From: Deltaproteobacteria bacterium
Lineage (GTDB): Bacteria > Desulfobacterota > Desulfobacteria > Desulfobacterales > JAFDHS01
NCBI GenBank assembly: GCA_019308655.1
Contig: JAFDHS010000085.1
Location: 1-9,627, forward strand
DNA: 9,627 nucleotides
Reading direction: 5' to 3'
The notes under the pieces are model-generated. The model was not told where the DNA came from and ran no database searches. It was given only the letters and a program-made list of their open reading frames with translations. Below are positions 1-6,477 of this stretch, one piece after another. Position 1 is the stretch's first letter. Each line of letters starts with the position of its first letter. Position numbers and translations under genes: made by a program.

Positions 1-350
1 GAAGTGCATGCAAAATGGACCCATTCCCCGATGGATGCCAGGCCCGCATCTGCAAGTTTGCGCTTGATATAGTACTCAACAGCTTTGACATCATGGTTGG
101 TTGTTTTTTCTATCTCCTTGACCATGAGGGCCGACTCTGCATTAAAGTCTTTGGCAATGGCATCTATCTTTGGCATATCCGAGTCCTTAACCTCAACAAG
201 CCCAAGTTCCCCGGCCAAAAATTTGAGCCATTGAATCTCCACAAAAACCCTGTATTTTATAAGCGCATATTCTGAAAATATATCCTGGAGTTCTTCCGTA
301 AGTCGTGCATACCTTCCGTCAAGGACCGAAAGCGCTTTAATTCGATTCAT
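1..350 (-). CDS. purB: Adenylosuccinate lyase PurB, N-terminal part (cut by window edge)
   Basis: The visible 116 codons encode the N-terminal domain of adenylosuccinate lyase. This cytosolic enzyme of the fumarase/aspartase superfamily splits SAICAR and adenylosuccinate, releasing fumarate in purine and AMP synthesis. Recognisable segments are LSVLDGRY (residues 7-14), IFSEYALIKYRV (24-35), the strongly conserved TTNHDVKAVEY (83-93, with a His-Asp pair expected near the substrate) and WVHFACTS at the window edge. All match E. coli-type PurB in order and spacing. The remaining two thirds lie beyond position 1. The ATG at 350 is chosen because it puts DGRY at the usual distance from the N-terminus and has AGGAG six bases upstream. 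A 42-bp duplication creates a second, in-frame ATG at 392 with an identical ribosome-binding site, which would add 14 residues. The gene follows recD by 79 bp and is probably co-transcribed with it. Confidence 0.95.
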   Translation of the reverse strand, partial: MNRIKALSVLDGRYARLTEELQDIFSEYALIKYRVFVEIQWLKFLAGELGLVEVKDSDMPKIDAIAKDFNAESALMVKEIEKTTNHDVKAVEYYIKRKLADAGLASIGEWVHFACT

Positions 351-356
351 TCTTAT

Positions 357-361
357 CTCCT
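357..361 (-). promoter_or_regulatory. Ribosome binding site of purB, proximal copy
   Basis: AGGAG on the minus strand, six bases before the ATG at 350. It supports 350 as the conventional start. An identical AGGAG at 399-403 precedes the ATG at 392. Confidence 0.75.
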
Positions 362-398
362 GTTGTTTTGTAGATTCGTTAATTCGATTCATTCTTAT

Positions 399-403
399 CT
401 CCT
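399..403 (-). promoter_or_regulatory. Ribosome binding site, distal duplicated copy before purB
   Basis: This is the second AGGAG, six bases before the in-frame ATG at 392, produced by the 42-bp duplication. It lies 26 bases downstream of the recD stop codon, so ribosomes finishing recD would meet it first. Whether it is used cannot be told from sequence. Confidence 0.6.
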
Positions 404-429
404 GTTGTTTTGTAGATTCGTAACCGTTT

Positions 430-2316
430 TTAGCCCCACAAGGCATCCCGCAAGCCGGACGTCCGTTCAATGCGCCGGGAAACGGCAGTGCGAAAAACAT
501 TCTCATCTCCCCAGATTTCGACACTCTCCTTGGCGCGTGTAATCGCCGTGTATATCAGTTCCCTTGTCATCACCGGGGAATCCGTGTCCGGCAAAAGCAA
601 AAGCACCGGGGAATCCGTGTCCGGCAAAAGCAAAAGCACTTTTTCAAACTCCGAACCCTGGCTTTTGTGAACCGTCACGGCATATACGGTTTCATATTCA
701 GACAACCTTAAGGGGTGAAACTTTCTTACCATGCCCTCAGACGAGGGAAAAAAAACCCGAAGATCATTGCCCGGAGCGGAATCACGATCCGGCAAGACCA
801 CCCCCACATCACCGTTAAAAAGCCGCAGTTTATAGTCATTGCGCGTAACAAGCAACGGACGACCCGGATACCACTTTTTTCGGGGGTTTATGAGCTTTTC
901 ATGTTTCAGAATTCGTTCAACCAGAAGATTCAGGGCAACCGAGCCATAGGGACCTTCTCTGAGGGCACACAAAATACGAAACCCATCGAACAGCCGGAAA
1001 ATTTCCAAAGGATTATCGATAGCCCTTAAATACTCCCCAAACCCATGTATAACGGCATTTTTAGCTCCTTGAGCAAGCCCATGGCGCGGGGGGAGATCTT
1101 TCCATTGAATATCCCTGTATTTTCCACTTTTGATAAGATCTAAAGCCCCATCCCCGTCCCCTGCATTTACCGCCCGGCTGAGAGCACGGATGCCGCTTTT
1201 TTCTACAAAGCGATAACTCTTTTGAAGCTGAACAATACCGTCATAAATACCCGGCGCGTCTTTCTCATGGGTTTGTTGACCCAGCACATATCCGGTAACC
1301 GATTTAAGAGTCCTGGAAAAGCAAGGGGAAAAGCCATGGGCCTTGCCTGCATCACAGATATCACCGAGTACGGCACCGGCCTCCACCGAAGCGAGCTGGT
1401 TCTTGTCTCCAAGTAATATCAACCGTGCCTGGGGCGGAAGCGCCTGAACGAGTTTGGACATCAGGGCCAGATCCACCATGGAGGCCTCGTCGACGACCAC
1501 CAGGTCGACAAAAAGGGGGGTTTCGGCATTATGCCTGAAATACGGAGAGCCTGAAACCGCACCTAACAGGCGGTGTATGGTTGACGCCTCCTCAGGTATG
1601 GCATTCTTGATGATATCCGGACAATCAAGTTGTGATTTTGCAAGCCTGATGGATTCCTGAAGTCTGGCGGCTGCCTTGCCGGTAGGCGCTGTCAGGGCTA
1701 TTTTAAGCTTTTTGGGACCGGCCTGTTCCAAAGCCAGGGCCAGAATTTTTGCAACCGTCGCGGTTTTGCCTGTTCCCGGGCCTCCGGAAACCACACAAAA
1801 TCTTTTGACGATGGAGGTAAAAGCCGCGACCTTCTGCCAGTCGACATCATTTCCCGAAGAGACGGAGAAAAGACGGCCCAGCCCTTTTTTCAGCAGAACG
1901 AGATCCGTATCCTCGTCATCCTCACGAACGCGTTCCGTTATAAAATCAGCCAGTTTTTCCTGATATTCCCAGTAACGGTACAAATAGAGTCTTGATCCGT
2001 CATCTAAAACCAACGGCTTGAATTCACCGGGCTTGCCCACAACGGAACTTTTTTCAAGGCTCCCGATCCAGTCTTTCAGCTCGGGGCAGACAAGCAGTTT
2101 CTCTTTATCTTTACCGCCTCTAAGCGTATCCCCCCCTTTTTCACAAAGATCAAGACAGACACTGCCCTGACGGGTATAACTGCTTGTCAGAGCCGCTGCA
2201 AGAAAAACCTCCGGACTATCGCTGCCGTCAAGCTCTATCATAAACCTTGCAAAATGAATATCCAGAAAGGAAAGAATCCCACTGTCAACAAGGCGGTCTA
2301 TATCTTCCATGTTCAT
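430..2316 (-). CDS. recD: RecBCD subunit RecD, 5'-3' DNA helicase (exonuclease V alpha subunit)
   Basis: A protein of 628 residues (E. coli RecD has 608) belonging to superfamily 1B helicases. RecD is the 5'-3' motor of RecBCD and also restrains the complex before it meets Chi. Motifs appear in order: an N-terminal RecC-contact region with RLYLYRYWEYQ (109-119); Walker A SGGPGTGKT (177-185); motif Ia APTGKAAARL (210-219); STIHRLLG (246-253); Walker B VVDEAS (274-279); motif III LLGDKNQLASVEAG (301-314); QKSYRF (365-370); motif V VTVHKSQGSEF (548-557); and motif VI YTAITRAK (589-596). An exact 11-residue duplication, LLLLPDTDSPV, fills 561-582 between motifs V and VI; E. coli has one corresponding segment there. 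The start at 2316 is preferred over ATG 2310 because AGGA stands seven bases upstream. It follows recB after a 209-bp repeat-rich spacer and precedes purB. Confidence 0.97.
   Translation of the reverse strand: MNMEDIDRLVDSGILSFLDIHFARFMIELDGSDSPEVFLAAALTSSYTRQGSVCLDLCEKGGDTLRGGKDKEKLLVCPELKDWIGSLEKSSVVGKPGEFKPLVLDDGSRLYLYRYWEYQEKLADFITERVREDDEDTDLVLLKKGLGRLFSVSSGNDVDWQKVAAFTSIVKRFCVVSGGPGTGKTATVAKILALALEQAGPKKLKIALTAPTGKAAARLQESIRLAKSQLDCPDIIKNAIPEEASTIHRLLGAVSGSPYFRHNAETPLFVDLVVVDEASMVDLALMSKLVQALPPQARLILLGDKNQLASVEAGAVLGDICDAGKAHGFSPCFSRTLKSVTGYVLGQQTHEKDAPGIYDGIVQLQKSYRFVEKSGIRALSRAVNAGDGDGALDLIKSGKYRDIQWKDLPPRHGLAQGAKNAVIHGFGEYLRAIDNPLEIFRLFDGFRILCALREGPYGSVALNLLVERILKHEKLINPRKKWYPGRPLLVTRNDYKLRLFNGDVGVVLPDRDSAPGNDLRVFFPSSEGMVRKFHPLRLSEYETVYAVTVHKSQGSEFEKVLLLLPDTDSPVLLLLPDTDSPVMTRELIYTAITRAKESVEIWGDENVFRTAVSRRIERTSGLRDALWG
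571..639 (-). repeat. 33-bp exact tandem duplication inside recD
   Basis: Positions 571-603 and 604-636 are identical, and the match runs three bases further (CAC, 637-639). The duplication is in frame and yields LLLLPDTDSPV twice (RecD residues 561-571 and 572-582). It sits between helicase motif V and motif VI. E. coli RecD has a single comparable segment (LILPSQRTPV-like, recalled) directly before its TRELVYTA sequence, so the second copy is a derived insertion. Confidence 0.97.
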
Positions 2317-2323
2317 GATTTGT

Positions 2324-2327
2324 TCCT
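2324..2327 (-). promoter_or_regulatory. Ribosome binding site of recD
   Basis: AGGA on the minus strand, seven bases before the ATG at 2316. It decides the start between 2316 and the ATG two codons later at 2310. Confidence 0.6.
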
Positions 2328-2329
2328 GA

Positions 2330-2382
2330 CCGGATAAACCGGGAAAGTGCCTAAGCCGGATAAACCGGAAAAGTGAGCTAAA
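2330..2382 (+). repeat. Two direct copies of a GGATAAACCGG-AAAGTG repeat in the recD leader
   Basis: Copy one starts at 2330 (CCGGATAAACCGGGAAAGTG then CCTAA). Copy two starts at 2356 (CCGGATAAACCGGAAAAGTG then AGCTAAA). The two are 26 bp apart and differ by one base over the 20-base core. A third copy lies in opposite orientation at the 3' end of recC (6454-6477), so this is a dispersed family, not a purely local slippage product. It lies within the transcribed leader of recD if recD is co-transcribed with recB. Confidence 0.85.
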
Positions 2383-2504
2383 GTGATCTAAAGTTTGAAG
2401 TGAGCTAAAGTTAATGAGTCGCTTTGCTCCATCTTTTTTATATAAAATTGATAGAATACCTCAACTTTAGGCACTTTAGCTCACTTTAGATCACTTCAAA
2501 CTTT
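2371..2504. repeat. Decamer repeats arranged as an imperfect inverted repeat between recB and recD
   Basis: The left side reads as 10-bp units AAGTGAGCTA, AAGTGATCTA, AAGTTTGAAG (2371-2400), then TGAGCTAAAG. The right side (2463-2504) carries the same units on the opposite strand. The clearest stem pairs 2389-2410 with 2483-2504: 22 bases with one mismatch, around a 72-bp loop. The loop is AT-rich and contains TATATAAA. No gene is visible in the 209-bp spacer. The structure could act as an RNA hairpin between recB and recD or as a protein-binding array. It lacks the U-tract typical of an intrinsic terminator directly after a tight stem. Confidence 0.8.
2437..2464 (-). promoter_or_regulatory. 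Possible sigma-70 promoter before recD
   Basis: On the minus strand TTGAGG (2459-2464) and TATAAA (2437-2442) are separated by 16 bases. This resembles a -35/-10 pair that could start transcription of recD and purB from inside the loop of the inverted repeat. In an AT-rich spacer such matches arise easily by chance, so the call is weak. Confidence 0.25.
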
Positions 2505-2525
2505 TTAAAACTCAAAATTAAGAGA

Positions 2526-5500
2526 CTAAATCAGCCCTTCGCACAACTCGTTTATTAACCCCATCGGCGGTCTGTCCTTATAAATTCCGTAATCCGGGCC
2601 TTTGTCCGAATCCACTCCCCGTAAAAATATGTAATACACCCCCCCGAAATGTTTTTCATAGATGTAGCCGGGCAGACGCTTGTGGAGATATCCGTTCAGG
2701 GCAGCGGCATATATGTGATACTGCAGGACATAAAATTCATCCGCCATGGCTTTGTTCAGGGCGTTTGGGTTATAATCGGCTCCCCTGCCCCCGAGAAAAT
2801 TAGATTTCCAGTCCACAATATAAAACCTGTCTTCAAACTTGAAAACCAGGTCCACAAATCCCCTCATAAACCCTTTAACAGGTCCGAAGTCAAGCTTTTC
2901 AATACGATCAGGAAAAACTTCCGACCGATTGAATCCTGCGTATTTTGCGAATATTTTTTTCAGCTTTTTGGGTGTGATCAAATTTAAAGGGAAATAAAAC
3001 TCCATTTCATTTAACCGCTGATTATTCCGGACGCAGGACAGGGTAAAGGCCTTGTTGTCCGGTTCAAGGGAAACCGAAAGTACATTTTTGACCATGTCAC
3101 AAACAATTCCCTTCCACGAAGCCTCAAAACCGTGTTCCTCAAGTTTAGCAGCCACCAGATTTCCCATAAGGGGGGTATCTTTTTGGGTAAAGTCAAGATG
3201 TTCAAATATGTCGTGCATAAAAGTTCCTGCCCTTGCCCCTCTTGGAAAAGAAAAAATACCTTCGAGTTCCTCCCTGCCGGAAGAAATTTCAAATCCATCA
3301 CGATCAGAACCGTTGATTTGGCGTTTCCCATCATAATCCATCGGTCCATATAGCTGAGGTCGTCCGGAAACCAGGGACGAAAAGCTTGAAATACGAAAGG
3401 TTTGATCTATTTTTCCGGAAAATTCACGGCAGATCAATTCTCCGGTATTCTCCCGGGGCTGCAGATATTTTTCTCCCTGATCTTCAGGCAGCTCAGAGAC
3501 GATTACGCTCCCATGGGACTTGTCTTTGATAAAATTCAATTCCTTTAACAGATCCTGGTCGCTTAAGGTTTTAAACCTTTTGCAGGTAGCGTCGACCCTC
3601 TCCTCTGCATCTTCTGATTGGGCCTGGTGAAAAAGGTAGGCCGGGGCAGAAGACTCAGCCTTGTTAAAACGCCCCCAGACCAGATAGCATCTGTTTTTTG
3701 CCCGTGTTAAAGCAACATACATCAGACGCAGGTTCTCCGCCAGCAATTCCCTGTCGGCAAACCGGATGTTTTTGTCCATGGTTTCAGAACCGATATCAAG
3801 GGTCAGCCTCATGTTTTCGTCTTCATCATGGAACGTAAAATGGTCTTTTCTCCTATTTATCTTTGAGCTGCTCCATGTAAACGGACAAAATACAACCGGA
3901 TACTCCATCCCCTTGCTTTTGTGCATGGTTACGATTTTCACGGCATTCTCGTCACTTTCAAGACGAAGCTGGTGTTCCTCAAGCCGCGGCGAAGCAGGAT
4001 CTCGCTGCCGGGAGAGCCACTTTAAAAGATCCGGCATGACCATTTTTTTTTCACTGCCGGCCTGATGAAGAATTTCCGAAAGATGCAAAAGGTTCGTACT
4101 CCGCCGCTCCCCATCGGAAAAAACCATCAGACGACCCAGGATCTTTTCATTTTGTATTAACTGCTTGAACATCCTTATAAAACCGTGCCCGCTCCATACG
4201 TCATGATATTCTTTAAATTTAATCAGCCATTCTTCCCATTCAATTTCATCCTCCGTCAAACTCTCCAGCTCTTCTCCTGAAAACCCCATCATGTCCGTTG
4301 CCAGAGCGGCTTTAAGATGCGCCTCGTCACCGGGATTTAAAATACCGGAAAGAAGGACCTCCATCTCAAAGGCTTCCAATGAATCAAAAATGTTGCCCGT
4401 GCTGTGAAGCACACTGTTAATGCTTAAACGTGTCAGCGCATTGCGAATGTCGTCCGCTTCAGTGTTTCGCCTCACCAGGACGGCAATATCTCCCTGCTTC
4501 AACGGTCTGTCCCCAAAAGACGCCCTGCCCTGGACCCCAAGATTTAAAAGTCTGGAAATTTCCGTTGCAACAGCCATGACAATCCGGTTCTTTGCCACGT
4601 CTTTGGAAATAGGTTTCCCCTTCCCTGTCGTTTTAGCAGCATCAAGATACCACAGGTGCAGCGGCGGCTCCTTTTTCCCGTTTATTCTTAAAGATTCAAA
4701 GCCTTCCCTTTGTGTCCCCAGGGCCGGATAAAAGGGAATTTCACGATAAACAAAGGGGTTATCCGCGTTTTCAAACAGGGTGTTTACGGCATCAACCAAC
4801 CTTGGATCGGAACGCCAGTTCGTCTTCAGGGTGTATCTTGATGTCACATGCTTTGCCGCATTTATGTAGGCAAAGATATCAGCGCCTCTGAACCCGTATA
4901 TGGCCTGTTTCGGATCACCGATCAGAAACAGGATGCTGTTGTTGTCTGCCTTGCCGAAAATTCTATCAAATATGGCATATTGAACCGGATCAGTGTCCTG
5001 AAATTCGTCTATCAGGGCAGCCTTGAATGTCTTTCTTATCTCATCGGCAAGCCTTTCTCCGCCCTTTTTATTCAATGCCCTATGGAGTTTGAGTAAAAGA
5101 TCGTCAAAATACTGGACATTCTTCTCTTGTTTTTTTACTGCCAGCTCATTCTGCACATAGACAAAAAGTTTTTTCTTTAAAGCCGTGATGCGGTCCTGAA
5201 AAAGCTTCACCAGCCGTTCACTCGATTCTTTTAACGCTTCACAACAATCAAAAAACGAATGGTCCGGGGCCGTATGATTTTTCTTTACGGAGCCTTGAAG
5301 TAGACTTGAAGTAAATTTTTCAAACCCGCTGAACAATGCCGCGTTGTTATGTTGGGATGTCAAATAGTCGTCCATGCGGCTGATCCAGACCCGGATATTT
5401 GCTTTTTTGTACTTTTGCAGACTCAAGTCTTTATGGTTGATAAGAATATTTTCAATATCCGTCCGGTTTAATTTCCAGGATGTTGAAACCGCTTCATAAG

Positions 5501-6206
5501 CTTTTCTGAAATCTTTTTCTAACATATCAGACGAATCAGGAGGGTCGAGTTCCGGGATGACCTTGAGATCCGGCTGAAAAGCTTCCCTTAAAAGAGAAGA
5601 AAAATTTTCCGGACTTAATTTCTTTGCCATCACATAATTAAGAAACAAGACGGACTGCTCATAAAAATGTTTCCGCCAGAAATCATCAACGATTTTTCTT
5701 ATTAAATCCTCCTGCTCATAAAAATGTTTCCGCCAGAAATCATCAACGATTTTTCTTATTAAATCCTCCTGGTTGGTAATCAGCTCGGTATCAAAAAGAG
5801 ATCCGCTTTCAAAGGCATTTTCAATAAGCATTCTCCTGCAAAACCCGTGTATGGTAAATATCGCAGCCTGATCAAAGGACCGGAGCGCATTCCTTAAGGA
5901 TTTTAAGGCATACTTTGTTTCCGCATGTCGCTTCACAAGCCCGTTTAAAAACGGATCATCACTCTCTCCTTTGGAAAATGCCTCAATTGCCTGCCGCAGC
6001 CGCGTTCGGATTCTCTCTTTCAACTCCTGTGTTGCCGCTTCGGTAAAAGTGACCACGAGTATATTCTCGACCAGGAGACCTTTTTCCAGAAGCAGTCGGA
6101 GGAAAAGCGCGGTAATGGTGAATGTCTTCCCCGTGCCCGCACTGGCTTCAATCAGGTTCGTGCCATCAAGAGGAGTGTTTAAAAGTTCAAATTTATTTTC
6201 CGGCAT
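2526..6206 (-). CDS. recB: RecBCD subunit RecB, 3'-5' helicase and nuclease (exonuclease V beta subunit)
   Basis: A protein of 1226 residues (E. coli RecB has 1180) with an SF1A UvrD-type helicase followed by a C-terminal RecB-family nuclease. In RecBCD it moves 3'-5', cuts both strands and after Chi loads RecA. Motifs in order: Walker A ASAGTGKT (21-28); VTFTEAATQELKERIR (52-67); FTIHGFCRRML (117-127); Walker B ALIDEFQDTD (397-406); motif III LIGDPKQAIYGFRGAD (428-443); TNWRSD (462-467); motif V VTMHKSKGMEYPVVF (759-773); and motif VI LRLMYVALTRAKNR (826-839). The nuclease domain shows H998, D1119 in GFVDLVF, D1132 and K1134 in IVDWKSN, then LQYHIYAAAL (1161-1170), equivalent to E. coli H956, D1067, D1080 and K1082. 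All key residues are present. An exact 19-residue duplication occupies 146-183. The start at 6206 gives an N-terminus of family-typical length, with GGGG seven bases upstream. Confidence 0.98.
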   Translation of the reverse strand: MPENKFELLNTPLDGTNLIEASAGTGKTFTITALFLRLLLEKGLLVENILVVTFTEAATQELKERIRTRLRQAIEAFSKGESDDPFLNGLVKRHAETKYALKSLRNALRSFDQAAIFTIHGFCRRMLIENAFESGSLFDTELITNQEDLIRKIVDDFWRKHFYEQEDLIRKIVDDFWRKHFYEQSVLFLNYVMAKKLSPENFSSLLREAFQPDLKVIPELDPPDSSDMLEKDFRKAYEAVSTSWKLNRTDIENILINHKDLSLQKYKKANIRVWISRMDDYLTSQHNNAALFSGFEKFTSSLLQGSVKKNHTAPDHSFFDCCEALKESSERLVKLFQDRITALKKKLFVYVQNELAVKKQEKNVQYFDDLLLKLHRALNKKGGERLADEIRKTFKAALIDEFQDTDPVQYAIFDRIFGKADNNSILFLIGDPKQAIYGFRGADIFAYINAAKHVTSRYTLKTNWRSDPRLVDAVNTLFENADNPFVYREIPFYPALGTQREGFESLRINGKKEPPLHLWYLDAAKTTGKGKPISKDVAKNRIVMAVATEISRLLNLGVQGRASFGDRPLKQGDIAVLVRRNTEADDIRNALTRLSINSVLHSTGNIFDSLEAFEMEVLLSGILNPGDEAHLKAALATDMMGFSGEELESLTEDEIEWEEWLIKFKEYHDVWSGHGFIRMFKQLIQNEKILGRLMVFSDGERRSTNLLHLSEILHQAGSEKKMVMPDLLKWLSRQRDPASPRLEEHQLRLESDENAVKIVTMHKSKGMEYPVVFCPFTWSSSKINRRKDHFTFHDEDENMRLTLDIGSETMDKNIRFADRELLAENLRLMYVALTRAKNRCYLVWGRFNKAESSAPAYLFHQAQSEDAEERVDATCKRFKTLSDQDLLKELNFIKDKSHGSVIVSELPEDQGEKYLQPRENTGELICREFSGKIDQTFRISSFSSLVSGRPQLYGPMDYDGKRQINGSDRDGFEISSGREELEGIFSFPRGARAGTFMHDIFEHLDFTQKDTPLMGNLVAAKLEEHGFEASWKGIVCDMVKNVLSVSLEPDNKAFTLSCVRNNQRLNEMEFYFPLNLITPKKLKKIFAKYAGFNRSEVFPDRIEKLDFGPVKGFMRGFVDLVFKFEDRFYIVDWKSNFLGGRGADYNPNALNKAMADEFYVLQYHIYAAALNGYLHKRLPGYIYEKHFGGVYYIFLRGVDSDKGPDYGIYKDRPPMGLINELCEGLI
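5655..5771 (-). repeat. 57-bp exact tandem duplication inside recB
   Basis: Positions 5655-5711 and 5712-5768 are identical, with three further matching bases (5769-5771, CTG). It encodes QEDLIRKIVDDFWRKHFYE twice, at RecB residues 146-164 and 165-183, in frame. The segment follows the IHGFCRRML motif and matches a single region in E. coli RecB containing DFWRRH (recalled). The repeated stretch looks like an amphipathic helix, so the insertion would add about one helix at the start of the 1B subdomain. Confidence 0.97.
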
Positions 6207-6213
6207 ATTTATG

Positions 6214-6217
6214 CCCC
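6214..6217 (-). promoter_or_regulatory. Weak ribosome binding site of recB
   Basis: GGGG on the minus strand (in TTTTGGGGCATAAAT), seven bases before the ATG at 6206. It is a poor match to AGGAGG but is the only purine-rich tract at the right distance. Confidence 0.4.
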
Positions 6218-6237
6218 AAAAAACGGTTAACGGTTAA
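6217..6237. repeat. Short CGGTTAA tandem repeat upstream of recB
   Basis: The heptamer CGGTTAA occurs twice in succession (6224-6230 and 6231-6237) after a run of A. Each unit ends in a GTTAAC palindrome. A related AAAAACGGTTA occurs on the minus strand at 421-431, just after recD. The function is unknown. Confidence 0.6.
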
Positions 6238-6280
6238 CATTAAAGTCTATAGCAAAAGTAATGCGGTAGATGATACAAAG

Positions 6281-6450
6281 GAAATTCCAAACAACAAATT
6301 TCAAATAACAAATAAATTCCAATGAACAAAATTGAAAATTCCAAACGGCTAACCAAAGATAGATATTTGAGATTTGGGTTTTTCCCGGAGTTTGGATATT
6401 GTGTTTTGTGATTTATTTGAGATTTGGTGCTTAAAATTTGTGATTTTAAT
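6281..6450. repeat. AT-rich imperfect inverted repeat filling the recC-recB spacer
   Basis: The 249-bp gap between recC and recB has no plausible gene. Its left arm (about 6281-6346) is rich in A and C, with AAATTCCAAA, ACAAATTTCAAATAAC and AAATAAATTCCAA units. The right arm (about 6364-6450) is rich in T and G, with TATTTGAGATTTGG twice and GTGATTT. The two arms are roughly complementary; the clearest inner pairing is AATTCCAAAC (6337-6346) with GTTTGGATATT (6390-6400). From memory, A-rich spacers of this kind are common in uncultured Desulfobacterota genomes. An internal promoter for recB could lie here, but none stands out. Confidence 0.65.
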
Positions 6451-6453
6451 TTC

Positions 6454-6477
6454 AGCTCACTTTCCCGGTTTATCCAG
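6454..6477 (-). repeat. Third GGATAAACCGG-AAAGTGAGCT copy overlapping the recC stop codon
   Basis: Read on the minus strand, CTGGATAAACCGGGAAAGTG followed by AGCT matches the repeat found twice at 2330-2382. It encodes the last residues of RecC (LDKPGK) and the TGA stop at 6457-6459. The dispersed repeat therefore forms the end of the reading frame. Confidence 0.8.

Larger units (their letters stand above)
337..421 (-). repeat. 42-bp exact tandem duplication carrying RBS and start codon of purB
   Basis: Positions 337-378 and 379-420 are identical, and one further base (421) continues the match. Each copy, read on the minus strand, carries the sequence from CGAATCTAC through AGGAG and ATAAGA to ATGAATCGAATTAA. 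Because 42 is 14 codons and no stop intervenes, the upstream ATG (392) reads through MNRINESTKQQEIR into the normal start at 350. Both starts have AGGAG (357-361 and 399-403) at a six-base spacing. Confidence 0.97.

Noticed and set aside
15..275. Plus-strand ORF of 86 codons and the other plus-strand ORFs
   Set aside because: They lie antisense to purB, recD, recB or recC, show no recognisable family and have no coherent ribosome-binding sites. They are shadows of the real genes.
2330..2504. CRISPR-like repeat array
   Set aside because: Units are only 10-26 bp, are directly adjacent or inverted, lack uniform spacers, and no cas gene is present.
2371..2504. Intrinsic transcription terminator after recB
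   Set aside because: The stem has a 72-bp loop and no U-tract right after a compact GC-rich hairpin, and two co-directional genes follow.
3011..3349. Minus-strand ORFs in other frames inside recB, recC and recD
   Set aside because: They overlap well-conserved domains of the true genes in a different frame and resemble no known protein.
4049..4060. A9 tract in the recB coding strand as a programmed frameshift site
   Set aside because: The reading frame continues normally through it and no alternative frame product or downstream stimulatory structure is evident.
571..5771. Tandem duplications as insertion-sequence target sites
   Set aside because: The copies are directly adjacent with no inserted DNA between them, and no terminal inverted repeats or transposase are present.
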